This document shows, piece after piece, positions 46,145 through 56,249 of a DNA stretch of 64,000 nt. The DNA is from Ruegeria lacuscaerulensis (GTDB taxonomy: Bacteria > Pseudomonadota > Alphaproteobacteria > Rhodobacterales > Rhodobacteraceae), in assembly GCF_013033355.1 (NCBI RefSeq), contig NZ_WQDY01000005.1:124001-188000 (forward strand). Reading direction: 5' to 3'. A program made the position numbers and the translations under genes. The notes beneath the pieces are model-generated. The model saw only the letters and a list, made by a program, of their open reading frames with translations. It made no database searches and had not been told where the DNA came from. Position 1 is the first letter of the stretch. Each line of letters opens with the position of its first letter.

Positions 46145-48784
46145 CTATTCCGCCTTGTTGGTCGTCTTTTTGGCGGCTGCGGTTTTCTTTGGCGCGGCTT
46201 TCTTCTTGGGGGTAGCCTTCTTCTTGGTGCCTTTCTTGGCCGCGCGTTCGTTGACCAGTTCGATGGCCATTTCCTGCGTCACGTCTTCGGGCTTGATGTC
46301 CTTGGGAATGGTCGCGTTGACCTTTTCCCATTTCACATAAGGCCCATAGCGCCCGTCCAGCACCTGCATCACACCGCCATCGGGGTGATCACCCAGCTCT
46401 TTCAGCGGCTTGGCCGCCGCCCGCCGTCCACGCCCCGGATTGGCGCGTTTTTCAGCCAGCATCTCAACCGCGCGGTTCATACCAATTTCAAAGACGTCAT
46501 TGGGGTCTTTGAGGTTCGCGTAGACCGGCTTAGCCTCTTCCGGCATCTGGTGCATGATATACGGCCCGAACCGCCCGAAATTCGAGCTGATCATGCCGCC
46601 CTCGGGGTGTTCACCGATCTGGCGGGGCAGGGACAGCAGGGTCAGTGCCTTGTCCAGATCCATGTCGTCCTTGCTCCAGCCGCGAGGCAGGGACGCACGG
46701 GGCGGTTTCTTGTTCTCGGGCGTGGGTTCGCCGCGCTGGACATAAGGCCCGAACCGACCGGATTTCAACCAGATCTCATCGCCCGCATCTTCGCCCAGCA
46801 GACGTTCGTCGCCCTCGGCCCCTTCGCCTGCGATGGGGCGGGTATAGGTGCATTCGGGATAGTTGCCACAGCCCACAAACCCGCCGGTGCGCGAGGTTTT
46901 CAGGTGCAGTTGTCCCACGCCGCATTTCGGACAAACGCGCGGGTCGGACCCATCCTCACGCGGTGGATACAGCTGGGGCGCCAATGCCTCATCCAGCTTG
47001 TCTAGCACTTCGGAAATCCGCAGCTCGGATGTCTCACCAATCGCGGCCGAGAAATCACGCCAGAACTTGCCTAACAGGTCCTTGTAGTCGCGGTCGCCCG
47101 CGCTGACATCGTCTAGTTCACCCTCCAGATTGGCGGTGAACTCATAGCCCACATACTGCCGGAAGAAATTCAGCAAAAAGATCGTAACGATCCGGCCCTT
47201 TTCCTCGGGGATCAGCCGGTTCTTGTCCTTGCGCACATATTCGCGGTCCTGAATCGTGGTCACGATGCTGGCATAGGTGGACGGACGCCCGATCCCTAGC
47301 TCCTCCATCCGTTTGACCAACGTGGCCTCGGTATAGCGCGGGGGTGGCTGCGTGTGGTGTTGCAGGGCCAGCACGGCTTCATTCTCGGCCAGCACGGCCT
47401 GTTTGTCGTCGCTGGTGGCCTTGACGAATTGATCCTTCAGTGAGGTCTTGGCGAACCGCGCCGGATCGCCTTGCGTGATCTGCGGCAGGCGCTTGTCGTC
47501 GTCATCGGCCACGTCGTCGCGGCCTTCCTCATAGACGCGCATGAATCCGTCGAACATGACCACCTGACCAGTGGCGCGCAGGCCGACCTGACCGTCATCG
47601 CTGCCGATCTCGACCGTGGTGCGTTCCAGCCGTGCGGCGGCCATCTGACAGGCAATGGTGCGTTTCCAGATCAGATCATAAAGCTTGCGCTGATCCTCAT
47701 CGGTGACCTTCAGGTCGCTGGCATCGCGGGTCATATCCGTGGGGCGGATACATTCGTGCGCTTCCTGCGCGTTCTTGGCCTTGTTTTTATAGATGCGCGG
47801 GCTGTCGGGCACGTAATCCGCGCCATAGCGGTCGGTGATTGTATCGCGGGTGGCGGCCACGGCCTCGGGGGCCATGTCGATGCCGTCGGTCCGCATATAA
47901 GTGATGTAACCCGCTTCATACAGGCGCTGCGCCACCTGCATCGCGTGACGCGCGCCCATGCCGAACTTGCGGCTGGCTTCTTGCTGCAGGGTCGAGGTCA
48001 TGAATGGCGCGCTGGGGTTCCGAGCCGCCGGTTTCGCCTCGACCGAGGTTACGGTTAGCGCGCGGCTGGTGATCGCCTGAACGGCCAGCTCCGCCTGCGT
48101 AGCGTTCTTCAGATCATGCTTGTCCAGCTTGTTCCCGGCCAGCGTGACCAGACGCGCCTCATAAGTCTGGCCGCGCGGAGTTTCGAACAGAGCTTTGACC
48201 GACCAGTATTCGACTGGTTTGAACGCCTCGATCTCCATCTCGCGCTCGACGATCAAGCGCAGGCAGACGGATTGTACGCGTCCTGCCGATTTCGCACCGG
48301 GCAGCTTGCGCCACAGGACGGGGGACAGGTTGAACCCCACCAGATAGTCCAGCGCGCGGCGGGCCAGATAAGCCTCGACCAGCGGCATATCGACCTGACG
48401 CGGGTTCTGCATCGCTTCGGTCACGGCGTCCTTGGTGATGGCGTTGAAAGTCACACGGCTGACGGGCGTGTCCTTCTTGATCGAGCGGCGCTTGGTCAGC
48501 GCCTCTTGCAGGTGCCAGCTGATCGCCTCGCCCTCGCGATCGGGGTCAGTGGCGAGGATCAGGGCGTTGTCTTCTTTCAGCGCGTCAGCGATGGCTTTGA
48601 CATGCTTGCGGCTGTCATTGCCGACCTCCCATTTCATCTCGAATTCATGTTCGGGATCGACGGATCCGTCCTTGGGTGGAAGGTCGCGCACATGGCCATA
48701 AGACGCCAGAACCGTGTAGTCGGGGCCAAGATATTTGTTGATCGTTTTGGCCTTGGCAGGGGATTCTACAACAACTACAGGCAT
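46145..48784 (-). CDS. topA: DNA topoisomerase I
   Basis: A type IA topoisomerase that relaxes negative supercoils. The 879-residue protein has an N-terminal TOPRIM domain with VVVESPAKAKTINKYLG and the DPDREGEAI acid motif, and the active-site Tyr in GYITYMRTDG. At the C-terminus are a four-cysteine zinc module (CPKCG, then CGNYPEC) and three further topoisomerase repeats (GRFGPYV and similar). A lysine- and alanine-rich tail closes the protein, as in many alphaproteobacteria. Confidence 0.97.
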   Translation of the reverse strand: MPVVVVESPAKAKTINKYLGPDYTVLASYGHVRDLPPKDGSVDPEHEFEMKWEVGNDSRKHVKAIADALKEDNALILATDPDREGEAISWHLQEALTKRRSIKKDTPVSRVTFNAITKDAVTEAMQNPRQVDMPLVEAYLARRALDYLVGFNLSPVLWRKLPGAKSAGRVQSVCLRLIVEREMEIEAFKPVEYWSVKALFETPRGQTYEARLVTLAGNKLDKHDLKNATQAELAVQAITSRALTVTSVEAKPAARNPSAPFMTSTLQQEASRKFGMGARHAMQVAQRLYEAGYITYMRTDGIDMAPEAVAATRDTITDRYGADYVPDSPRIYKNKAKNAQEAHECIRPTDMTRDASDLKVTDEDQRKLYDLIWKRTIACQMAAARLERTTVEIGSDDGQVGLRATGQVVMFDGFMRVYEEGRDDVADDDDKRLPQITQGDPARFAKTSLKDQFVKATSDDKQAVLAENEAVLALQHHTQPPPRYTEATLVKRMEELGIGRPSTYASIVTTIQDREYVRKDKNRLIPEEKGRIVTIFLLNFFRQYVGYEFTANLEGELDDVSAGDRDYKDLLGKFWRDFSAAIGETSELRISEVLDKLDEALAPQLYPPREDGSDPRVCPKCGVGQLHLKTSRTGGFVGCGNYPECTYTRPIAGEGAEGDERLLGEDAGDEIWLKSGRFGPYVQRGEPTPENKKPPRASLPRGWSKDDMDLDKALTLLSLPRQIGEHPEGGMISSNFGRFGPYIMHQMPEEAKPVYANLKDPNDVFEIGMNRAVEMLAEKRANPGRGRRAAAKPLKELGDHPDGGVMQVLDGRYGPYVKWEKVNATIPKDIKPEDVTQEMAIELVNERAAKKGTKKKATPKKKAAPKKTAAAKKTTNKAE

Positions 48785-48936
48785 TTAAGGTGAAACCTCG
48801 CTCGACGGATTATGCGCCTTCTATGATGGTGCAAAATGTGGAGGGCAAGAGCCAATTGTCAATGCGTTCCTTTGGGCACAGGAATTTGGCGGGAATTTCA
48901 AATTGATACGCACAGAATAACGGTGCGTCCGGCAGG

Positions 48937-50067
48937 TCAGGCCGAGAGGGACAACAACCCGCCGGGCTGTCTTTGTATGCGTCCATCCAACTCCAGATCG
49001 ACAAGCGCGGGGCCGATCTCGCCCGCCGTCGCGGCGATATCGCGGATCAGTTGATCTTCGGCCATGGGCGAGGGGCCAAGGCATGTTAGAATCGCCTCGT
49101 GCAACGCTGCAACCGCCGTGGGGGTTGTCGATTGAACAGGCGGTTCTTTGGGTTGGTCGCCAGTAAGAAGATCGCGTTTCGGCAGAGATTCGATCACATC
49201 CTCGGCCGATCGCACCAAAGTTGCGCCATCGCGGATCAAAAGGTTGCAGCCGCCCGCGCGAGCATCAAACGGGTGGCCGGGGACGGCCAGAACCTCGCGC
49301 CCCTGATCCAGCGCGTCGCGCGCGGTGATCAGGCTGCCGGATTTTGCGGCGGCTTCGACCACCACAACCGCTTGGGCCAGGCCCGAGATGATCCGGTTGC
49401 GGCGCGGAAAATGCCGGGCTTGCGGTGCCACGCCCATGGGCTGCTCCGATACACGCAACCCGGATTCGGCGATTTTATGGGCGAGATCAGTATTCTCGGC
49501 GGGATAGATCACATCGACGCCGCCGGCCATTACAGCAACAGTACCTGTATCCAAAGCGGCCACATGCGCCGCGGTGTCGATCCCGCGTGCAAGGCCCGAG
49601 ACGATGACATGTCCCTTTTTGCCCAGGTCCGTCGCCAGCCCTCGCGCCATCCGCGCGCCGAGTGACGAGCAATTGCGCGCGCCAACCATCGCCACCGTGG
49701 GGCGGTGCAATATCGACACGTCGCCGATGGCCCACAGCATTGGCGGGGCATCATTGAGATCGTTCAAAGCGTCAGGAAAATCGGCGGACCCAAGGCACAA
49801 AAGCTGCGCTTTGGCAGCTTTTGCGGCCTTGAGTTCCGCCTCAATCACGCCGGGCGGGCACGTTTCATACCCTGCAATACCGGCGGCGCGTGCCATTTCG
49901 GGCAGCGCGGCCAGCGCATTCTGCGCTGATCCATGTTCCCGCAGCAGCCGACGAAACGTCGCCGGACCAACCTTGCGAGAGCGCAACAGACGAAGCCAGA
50001 AAAACCGATCCTCTTCCGTGGTGGGTGGGAGTGTGGGGTGATAGGAAGAAAGCTGCTCTTCGGTCAT
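48937..50067 (-). CDS. dprA: DNA processing protein DprA
   Basis: A single-strand DNA-binding protein that loads RecA on incoming DNA during transformation. The 376-residue protein has a helical N-terminal part, the Rossmann-like core with VGARNCSSLG, GLARGIDTAAH and GVDVIYPAEN, the PRRNRIISGLA motif, and a C-terminal winged helix. I chose the ATG at 50067 with GGAG 6 bases ahead. A frame to 50145 would add 26 residues with no family likeness. It follows topA on the minus strand after about 150 bases. Confidence 0.92.
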   Translation of the reverse strand: MTEEQLSSYHPTLPPTTEEDRFFWLRLLRSRKVGPATFRRLLREHGSAQNALAALPEMARAAGIAGYETCPPGVIEAELKAAKAAKAQLLCLGSADFPDALNDLNDAPPMLWAIGDVSILHRPTVAMVGARNCSSLGARMARGLATDLGKKGHVIVSGLARGIDTAAHVAALDTGTVAVMAGGVDVIYPAENTDLAHKIAESGLRVSEQPMGVAPQARHFPRRNRIISGLAQAVVVVEAAAKSGSLITARDALDQGREVLAVPGHPFDARAGGCNLLIRDGATLVRSAEDVIESLPKRDLLTGDQPKEPPVQSTTPTAVAALHEAILTCLGPSPMAEDQLIRDIAATAGEIGPALVDLELDGRIQRQPGGLLSLSA

Positions 50068-50254
50068 CCGTTGCTCCGCCTGATTGCAGAACTGGTTTAC
50101 GACTGCAGGAGTTAACAGCTTCTGAATCGCTTCAAATTTTCCCAATATTTTTTCGAATTGAGTCGTGAAGATGCTTTAATTCTCTGAAAAAATGGGAAAA
50201 ATTTCGAGGCGCTGCGCGATAAACCGAAGTGTTTCTGGAGCAAATAAGCGGTCT

Positions 50255-50284
50255 TCGGGGCGCAGTGTTAACCCTGCACCCCGA
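50255..50284 (-). terminator. Hairpin downstream of tldD
   Basis: An 11-bp inverted repeat with one G-T pair on the minus strand (50255-50265 with 50274-50284) lies about 20 bases after the tldD stop. There is no true T run, so its terminator role is moderate. Confidence 0.5.
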
Positions 50285-50305
50285 GAAAACCGTTTTGATT
50301 CTGAC

Positions 50306-51727
50306 CTATGCCGCTGATCCGCCGACGGTTAGCCCATCCATTAAGACAGTCGGCTGTCCAACGCCTACAGGCACCCACTGACCGTCTTTGCCGCACGTTC
50401 CCATGCCGGGGTCCAATTCCATATCATTGCCCAACCCTCGAATGCGGTTCAGCGCGGATGGTCCATCCCCGATCAGGGTTGCGCCCTTTACCGGCGCTCC
50501 GATTTTGCCGTTTTCCACCCGATACGCCTCGGTGCAGGAAAACACGAATTTGCCATTGGTGATGTCGACCTGACCACCACCAAAACCAACGGCCCAGATT
50601 CCGTCTTTGATTTCGGCCACTAGTGATTCAGGGTCGGCATTTCCGCCCAGCATCACAGTGTTGGTCATACGTGGCATAGGTTTATGTGCATAGCTTTGGC
50701 GGCGGCCATTGCCGGTTGGCGAAACCCCCATCAGGCGCGCGTTCTGGCGGTCCTGCATGTAGCCGGTCAGGACGCCGTCCTCGATCAGGACGGTGCGCGA
50801 ACTGGGCGTGCCCTCATCATCAACCGAGATCGAGCCGCGCCGATCCACAATCGTGCCGTCATCCACAACCGTGACCCCTTTTGAGGCGATCTGCTGCCCC
50901 ATCAGCCCGGCAAAAGCCGAGCTGCCCTTGCGGTTGAAGTCGCCCTCTAGTCCGTGGCCGATCGCCTCGTGCAACAGGATGCCTGGCCAGCCAGGGCCGA
51001 GCGCGACTTCCATTACACCTGCCGGGGCAGGGACGGCGTCCAGATTGACCAATGCGATCCGCAGCGCTTCGCGTGCCTTGTCCTGCCAATCGGCGGGGTC
51101 TATCAGACCGTCCAGGCCCACGCGACCTCCTCCGCCCGCCGAGCCGCTTTCGCGCCGTCCGTTCTGTTCCACGATGACCGAGACATTCAGACGGGTCATA
51201 GGGCGCACGTCCCGAACGATCAGGCCGTCGGGGCGTAGAATCTCGACTTCTTGTACTGACGCGGCGATAGTGGCGCTGACCTGTACGACCCGCGTGTCCA
51301 AATCACGGGAAAAAGCATCGATCTCGCGCAACGTTTCGATCTTGACCGGAAAGGTGGCGGATTCGATCGGGTCTTCGTCCGTATAAAGCCGCGTGTTGGT
51401 GGCCCGAGGCGCATCCGCCAAGGTGCCGCCGCCATCGCCAACCGCCAGGCGAGCCGTTTCCGCGGCCCGTTTCAACGCACCAATCGAGACATCAGTCGAA
51501 TGGGCGTAACCGGCCACTTCACCCTGCACGGCGCGCAGGCCGAATCCTTCGGAGGCGTCGTAGGATGCCGTTTTCAAACGCCCGTCGTCAAAGATCAGCG
51601 ACTCGGATTTCCTGCGTTCGACAAACAATTCTCCGTCCTCGGCGCCGGCAGTGGCAGAGCGCAAAACCGCAAGCGCTTCGTCGTGTGGTAAAGCGCTTTC
51701 AAATGGTCGAAACGGGTCGTTGGGCAT
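50306..51727 (-). CDS. tldD: Metalloprotease TldD
   Basis: A zinc-dependent peptidase that with TldE/PmbA processes modified peptides and regulators. The 473-residue protein has the family HEAIGH motif (H253, E254, H258), a core DDGTIVDRRGS segment and the C-terminal GGQVDITNGKFVF strand. I chose the ATG at 51727; a start at 51760 adds 11 residues from the FNR-box region. TldE is not in the window. It is divergent from coxB. Confidence 0.93.
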   Translation of the reverse strand: MPNDPFRPFESALPHDEALAVLRSATAGAEDGELFVERRKSESLIFDDGRLKTASYDASEGFGLRAVQGEVAGYAHSTDVSIGALKRAAETARLAVGDGGGTLADAPRATNTRLYTDEDPIESATFPVKIETLREIDAFSRDLDTRVVQVSATIAASVQEVEILRPDGLIVRDVRPMTRLNVSVIVEQNGRRESGSAGGGGRVGLDGLIDPADWQDKAREALRIALVNLDAVPAPAGVMEVALGPGWPGILLHEAIGHGLEGDFNRKGSSAFAGLMGQQIASKGVTVVDDGTIVDRRGSISVDDEGTPSSRTVLIEDGVLTGYMQDRQNARLMGVSPTGNGRRQSYAHKPMPRMTNTVMLGGNADPESLVAEIKDGIWAVGFGGGQVDITNGKFVFSCTEAYRVENGKIGAPVKGATLIGDGPSALNRIRGLGNDMELDPGMGTCGKDGQWVPVGVGQPTVLMDGLTVGGSAA

Positions 51728-51746
51728 GGGTTGGGACCTTTCGGGT

Positions 51747-51760
51747 TTGATCCAGATCAA
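51747..51760. promoter_or_regulatory. FNR/FnrL-type box
   Basis: The sequence TTGATCCAGATCAA matches the FNR consensus TTGAT-N4-ATCAA at every fixed base. It lies 20 bases ahead of the tldD ATG and about 143 bases ahead of coxB. It may control coxB, tldD or both in response to oxygen; the sign of control cannot be read from the sequence. Confidence 0.7.
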
Positions 51761-51903
51761 AAATAGCGTCTGTTTGACGCAAGCATTTTGCTTTATCTAC
51801 CCACCGGAATATGGTTTTTAACGCGGCTAAAGACAACGGGAGAGGTGCGACTGATTCACACCTTTTCGCCAGGGACGCAAAGATCAAACGATCAGGACAG
51901 AAT

Positions 51904-52815
51904 ATGAAGAATGCTTTGATGCTTTCGGGCTTTATGACAGCCCTATCCAGCCTGCCCGCCATGGCTCAGGAGCTTGAGATTATTGGCAAACCGGTCGCAG
52001 GCGGTGTTGGCTTCCAGCCCGCTGTGACGGATTTGGCAACAGGAATCCAAAGGCTGGACGGGATGATTTTGGTGATCATCACCGCAATCTGTATTTTTGT
52101 TGCGGGCCTGCTGGTTTACTGCATCGTGCGCTACAATCAACGTGCCAACCCGACACCGGCGCGGTTTTCGCATTACACTCCGGTCGAGATCGCCTGGACG
52201 CTTGGCCCGATTCTGATTCTTGTTTTCATCGGTGCGTTTTCATTGCCGGTTCTGTTCAAACAACAGGAAATTCCCGAAGGCGATGTGGTCATCAAGGTCG
52301 TGGGTAACCAGTGGTACTGGACCTATGAGTATGTCGATCACGACTTCGCCTTCGATAGCTATCTGTTGGGCCATCCTGCGACACTGGACGAAGGTGCGCG
52401 CCCGGCTGATGCTGATGTAACGCCGTTCGTTCTGGATGATGCGATGCGCGCCAAACTGGCTGACGCGGGTTACAGCGATGACGAGTGGCTGCTGGCAACC
52501 GATACGGCTGTTGTCGTCCCTGTCGGCAAGGTGATCGTGATGCAGGTTACGGCCTCAGACGTGATTCACTCGTGGACCATTCCCTCGTTCGGTGTGAAGC
52601 AGGACGGTGTGCCTGGTCGTTTGGCCGAACTGTGGTTCCAGGCCGATAAAGAAGGCATCTATTTCGGTCAGTGTTCCGAATTGTGTGGCAAGGATCACGC
52701 CTATATGCCGATCACCGTCAAAGTGGTCAGCGAAGAAGCCTATGAGGAATGGCTGCAAGGTGCTCTGGAAGAGTATGCTGGTCAGCCTGTCTCGTACCAA
52801 GTTGCCTCGAACTAA
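51904..52815 (+). CDS. coxB: Cytochrome c oxidase subunit II
   Basis: Subunit II of an aa3-type oxidase, which takes electrons from cytochrome c through its Cu(A) centre. The 303-residue precursor has a signal peptide (about 1-21), two membrane helices (about 52-75 and 95-118), and a periplasmic cupredoxin domain. The Cu(A) ligands H222, C257, E259, C261, H265 and M268 are all in place. I chose the ATG at 51904; a frame from 51811 adds a basic extension ahead of the signal. ctaB follows after about 70 bases. Confidence 0.96.
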   Translation: MKNALMLSGFMTALSSLPAMAQELEIIGKPVAGGVGFQPAVTDLATGIQRLDGMILVIITAICIFVAGLLVYCIVRYNQRANPTPARFSHYTPVEIAWTLGPILILVFIGAFSLPVLFKQQEIPEGDVVIKVVGNQWYWTYEYVDHDFAFDSYLLGHPATLDEGARPADADVTPFVLDDAMRAKLADAGYSDDEWLLATDTAVVVPVGKVIVMQVTASDVIHSWTIPSFGVKQDGVPGRLAELWFQADKEGIYFGQCSELCGKDHAYMPITVKVVSEEAYEEWLQGALEEYAGQPVSYQVASN

Positions 52816-52888
52816 GCCCTTCGCGGACTAGGTTGAAACCCGCAGGCTGCGCGGGGAGCGCGCAGCTTCTGCCCCAAAAGGACCCGAA

Positions 52889-53845
52889 ATGAGCGACGCA
52901 AGCATCAATGCCAGCCAAGTGACCGCCCCGGCGCACGCGGATGAGGCCAGCTTTGGCGATTATTTCGCCCTGCTGAAGCCGCGCGTTATGTCACTGGTCG
53001 TGTTCACGGCCTTGGTGGGGCTGCTGGCCGCGCCGGTGTCGGTGCACCCTTTTGTCGGGTTCTGTGCCATTCTGTTCATCGCCATCGGCGGCGGCGCGTC
53101 TGGCGCGCTGAACATGTGGTGGGATGCGGACATTGATCGGGTGATGAAGCGCACCAAGGGCCGACCTATTCCGGCTGGTAAAGTGCAGGAGGGCGAGGCG
53201 CTGTCGTTGGGGCTGGCACTGTCGGGCCTGTCGGTGATCATGCTGGGGCTGGCGACTAACTGGTTTGCCGGTGCGTTTCTGGCGTTCACCATCTTCTTTT
53301 ACGTCGTCGTTTACACGATGTGGCTGAAACGCTCGACGCCGCAGAACATCGTAATCGGCGGTGCGGCAGGGGCCTTCCCGCCGGTAATCGGGTGGGTCGC
53401 GGCTACGGGCACAATGTCGATTGAGCCTTGGCTGATGTTCGCCCTGACCTTCATGTGGACCCCGCCGCATTTCTGGGCATTGGCGCTGTTCATGCGCTCG
53501 GACTATGACGATGCGGGAGTGCCGATGCTGACCGTGACCCATGGTCGCCGCGCGACGCGCTGGCATATTCTGGTCTACACGGCTCTGCTTGCCACGCTGG
53601 CCGTGGGCACCGCGTTCTCGGGCATTGGTGGTCCGATCTATCTGACCGTCGCCGTGGTGATGAACGCGCTGTTCCTGCGCGGCGCGTGGCAGATCTCGCG
53701 CCGGACCGAGGAAGATTCCGAGGCGGACAACTTCAAGGTCGAGCGGAGCTTTTTCAAACTGTCGCTGCTGTATCTGTTCCTGCATTTCGGCGCGATTCTG
53801 GTTGAGGCTTTGCTGAAACCCTATGGGCTGGGAGGTTGGTCATGA
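52889..53845 (+). CDS. ctaB: Protohaem IX farnesyltransferase
   Basis: An integral-membrane prenyltransferase that converts haem B to haem O, the precursor of haem A for the oxidase. The 318-residue protein has about nine helices and the UbiA-type motifs NMWWDADIDRVMKRT and a second Asp-rich segment SDYDDAGVPM. Its stop overlaps the next small gene by 4 bases (ATGA). Confidence 0.95.
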   Translation: MSDASINASQVTAPAHADEASFGDYFALLKPRVMSLVVFTALVGLLAAPVSVHPFVGFCAILFIAIGGGASGALNMWWDADIDRVMKRTKGRPIPAGKVQEGEALSLGLALSGLSVIMLGLATNWFAGAFLAFTIFFYVVVYTMWLKRSTPQNIVIGGAAGAFPPVIGWVAATGTMSIEPWLMFALTFMWTPPHFWALALFMRSDYDDAGVPMLTVTHGRRATRWHILVYTALLATLAVGTAFSGIGGPIYLTVAVVMNALFLRGAWQISRRTEEDSEADNFKVERSFFKLSLLYLFLHFGAILVEALLKPYGLGGWS

Positions 53846-54003
53846 GCTTGCGCAAAAGCCATGAACTGCACGAACGCCGCTTTAGTCGCAATCTGGGCGT
53901 GGGCCTGACGCTGGCTGCGTTCATCGTGATCATTTTCGGCCTGACGATCGTGAAAGTCTCGGGCACGAATTTCAACATGGCGCCGCAGGAGGTGCAGAAC
54001 TGA
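53842..54003 (+). CDS. 53-residue membrane protein between ctaB and ctaG
   Basis: A 53-residue product with a basic N-terminus (SLRKSHELHERRFSRNLG), one hydrophobic helix (about 20-40) and a short polar tail. Its ATG overlaps the ctaB stop and its TGA overlaps the ctaG start (TGATG), so the reading frame is tightly coupled to both. Related alphaproteobacterial cta clusters often carry a comparable small gene here. A role in oxidase assembly or as a small subunit is inference. Confidence 0.75.
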   Translation: MSLRKSHELHERRFSRNLGVGLTLAAFIVIIFGLTIVKVSGTNFNMAPQEVQN

Positions 54004-54578
54004 TGGCTCTGTCCGGTCCTCAAAAGACGGTTGCGCAGACTGTGGGCGTCGTGGTGCTGATGGGCAGCCTCGCCTGGGCGGCTGTGCCGTTTTACGATTG
54101 GTTCTGTCGCGTCACCGGATTCGGCGGCACAACTGGCGTGGCCGAAACTGCGCCCGAGGATATTCTGGACCGCACCGTTACCGTCCGCTTTGACGCGTCG
54201 AAAGCCAAGGATATGGCTTGGGAGTTCAAACCGGTCGAGCGCGAAATGGAAGTGCGCATCGGCGAGACTGGCTTGGCTTTCTACGAGGCGTACAACCCGA
54301 CCGACCGCCCGATCGCGGGGCAGGCATCGTACAACGTCGCGCCTTACTCGGCGGGTGGGTATTTCCAGAAAATTGCCTGTTTTTGCTTTGAAGAACAGGT
54401 GCTGCAACCCGGCGAACGGGTTCAGATGCCAGTAAGCTTTTTCGTCGACCCTGAAATGGTCGAGGATCTGGAAGCGAAATATGTGCATACGATCACTCTG
54501 TCGTATACATTCTACGAAATTGACCTGCCCGAGGGCTATGCCGCCCTTGATGCGCAGGCTGATACAAACACGAACTAA
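54003..54578 (+). CDS. ctaG: Cytochrome c oxidase assembly protein CtaG (Cox11)
   Basis: A copper chaperone that builds the Cu(B) site of subunit I. The 191-residue protein has an N-terminal membrane anchor (about 10-28) and a periplasmic immunoglobulin-like domain with the copper-binding pair CFC (C126, C128) in IACFCFEEQ. The start ATG overlaps the previous stop. ctaE follows after 22 bases. Confidence 0.95.
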   Translation: MALSGPQKTVAQTVGVVVLMGSLAWAAVPFYDWFCRVTGFGGTTGVAETAPEDILDRTVTVRFDASKAKDMAWEFKPVEREMEVRIGETGLAFYEAYNPTDRPIAGQASYNVAPYSAGGYFQKIACFCFEEQVLQPGERVQMPVSFFVDPEMVEDLEAKYVHTITLSYTFYEIDLPEGYAALDAQADTNTN

Positions 54579-54600
54579 CGCCTGTAGGTGAGGGACGCTG

Positions 54601-55416
54601 ATGGCACACGCTAAAAACCACGATTATCATATTCTGCCGCCGTCGGTATGGCCGCTGATAGGGGCCATTGGTGGCTTTGTGATGCTGTTCGGTGCTGTCC
54701 TTTGGATGCACGGCGTCACATCGTTCATGTTCTGGATGGGTCTGGTCGCCGTTCTTTACACCATGTTCGCCTGGTGGTCCGAGGTCGTGGCCGAAAGCCG
54801 CGCGGGCGACCACACGCCCGTGGTGCGCATCGGCCTGCGCTATGGCTTCATCCTGTTCGTCATGTCCGAGGTGATGTTCTTCTTTGCCTGGTTTTGGTCG
54901 TTCTTCAAACATCGCATGTACCCGATGTACGACTATGCCGGAACAGAGTACATCCAGCCCGATATCCACGCAGTTGATCCGTTCCACCTGCCGCTGATCA
55001 ACACTCTGGTCCTGCTGCTGTCGGGCTGCGCGATCACCTGGGCGCACCACGCTCTGGTACATGACAACGACCGCAAGGCGCTGATCAACGGTCTGGCCAT
55101 CGGTATCGTTCTGGGTATCCTGTTCACTGCGCTGCAGGGCTACGAATATTACGAACTGTTGGCCCATGAAGGTTGGGAGTTTGGTGGTGATCAGTTCTAT
55201 TCGAACTTCTTCATGGCAACCGGTTTTCATGGTGCCCATGTGATCATCGGAACGATCTTCCTGACGGTCTGCCTGATCCGGGCTCTGCGCGGGGATTTCA
55301 CGCCTGAGAAACATGTGGGTTTTGAGGCGGCTGCATGGTACTGGCACTTCGTCGACGTTGTCTGGCTGTTCCTGTTCTTCGCCGTCTACATCTGGGGTCA
55401 GGCCCCGCTGTTCTGA
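54601..55416 (+). CDS. ctaE: Cytochrome c oxidase subunit III
   Basis: The seven-helix core subunit III of the aa3 oxidase, thought to stabilise the proton-uptake path. The 271-residue protein has the family motifs [28 protein letters not shown] and the C-terminal [14 protein letters not shown]. Subunit I is not in this window, so it must be encoded elsewhere. A strong terminator follows the stop. Confidence 0.95.
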   Translation: MAHAKNHDYHILPPSVWPLIGAIGGFVMLFGAVLWMHGVTSFMFWMGLVAVLYTMFAWWSEVVAESRAGDHTPVVRIGLRYGFILFVMSEVMFFFAWFWSFFKHRMYPMYDYAGTEYIQPDIHAVDPFHLPLINTLVLLLSGCAITWAHHALVHDNDRKALINGLAIGIVLGILFTALQGYEYYELLAHEGWEFGGDQFYSNFFMATGFHGAHVIIGTIFLTVCLIRALRGDFTPEKHVGFEAAAWYWHFVDVVWLFLFFAVYIWGQAPLF

Positions 55417-55438
55417 TCCGCTCAGATCGGTAAATTGC

Positions 55439-55470
55439 AAAAGCCGCCCGTTGGGGCGGCTTTTTCTCTG
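55439..55470 (+). terminator. Intrinsic terminator after ctaE
   Basis: A perfect 11-bp stem AAAAGCCGCCC / GGGCGGCTTTT (55439-55449 with 55454-55464) with a GTTG loop is followed by TCTCTG. It separates the coxB-ctaE message from surf1. Confidence 0.88.
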
Positions 55471-55571
55471 TCAGGGGCGCAAGATTGCGCCCGATACAAT
55501 TGCGCGGTTGCAATCGGGGCCGCTCCGCCCTTAACAAGACGCCGGTTTCTGTAACAAGGTTTCACCTGACT

Positions 55572-56249
55572 ATGCGCCGCATTCTGTTCCTGCTGATCTT
55601 TGGCTTTGCCGGTCTCGGTGTGCTGATCTCGCTGGGCCTCTGGCAGGTGCAGCGACTGGCCTGGAAAGAAGGTGTTCTGGCCGAGATCGACGCGCGTATC
55701 GCGGCTGAACCTGTGAGCCTGCCCCAGAGCGTATCGGAAGATGGCGACAAATACCTGCCCGTGACAATTTCGGGCGATATGGAGCCGGGGGAAATCCACG
55801 TTTTGGTCTCGGTCAAGCAGGTTGGCGCGGGCTATCGGATCATCCAGTCTTTCAGCACTAAGGACCGCACCATTCTGGTGGATCGCGGCTTTGTACCGAC
55901 TACGGCAAAACAGGCCGAGCGTCTCACCGGTTCGATGACAGTGATCGGCAACCTGCATTGGCCGGATGAGATCGACAGCTACACGCCCGAACCCGATATC
56001 GACGACAACATCTGGTTCGCGCGAGACGTGCCCAATCTGGCCGCCGCGTTGGGGGCCGAACCCATCCTGCTGATCGCCCGGTCGGAAACCGACCCGGGCA
56101 TCACACCTTTGCCGGTGGACACGGCGGGCATCCCCAACGATCACCTACAATATGCAATCACATGGTTTGGTCTGGCTCTGGTCTGGGCCGCAATGACCGG
56201 TTATTTCCTGTGGCGCAACCGCGCCCCTGCACAGAGTGAAGAGCAATGA
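55572..56249 (+). CDS. SURF1-family oxidase biogenesis protein
   Basis: An inner-membrane protein that hands haem A to cytochrome oxidase during assembly. The 225-residue protein has two membrane helices (about 4-24 and 200-218) around a periplasmic domain carrying WQVQRLAWKEGVL and the ILVDRGFVP strand. The ATG at 55572 gives the standard N-terminus; the longer frame to 55485 has no membrane segment before it. The stop overlaps thrC by 4 bases. Confidence 0.9.
   Translation: MRRILFLLIFGFAGLGVLISLGLWQVQRLAWKEGVLAEIDARIAAEPVSLPQSVSEDGDKYLPVTISGDMEPGEIHVLVSVKQVGAGYRIIQSFSTKDRTILVDRGFVPTTAKQAERLTGSMTVIGNLHWPDEIDSYTPEPDIDDNIWFARDVPNLAAALGAEPILLIARSETDPGITPLPVDTAGIPNDHLQYAITWFGLALVWAAMTGYFLWRNRAPAQSEEQ

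Noticed and set aside
46052..47005. A 317-residue frame antisense to topA
   Set aside because: It covers the zinc-finger and repeat end of topA, has no recognisable domain and is best explained as a shadow.
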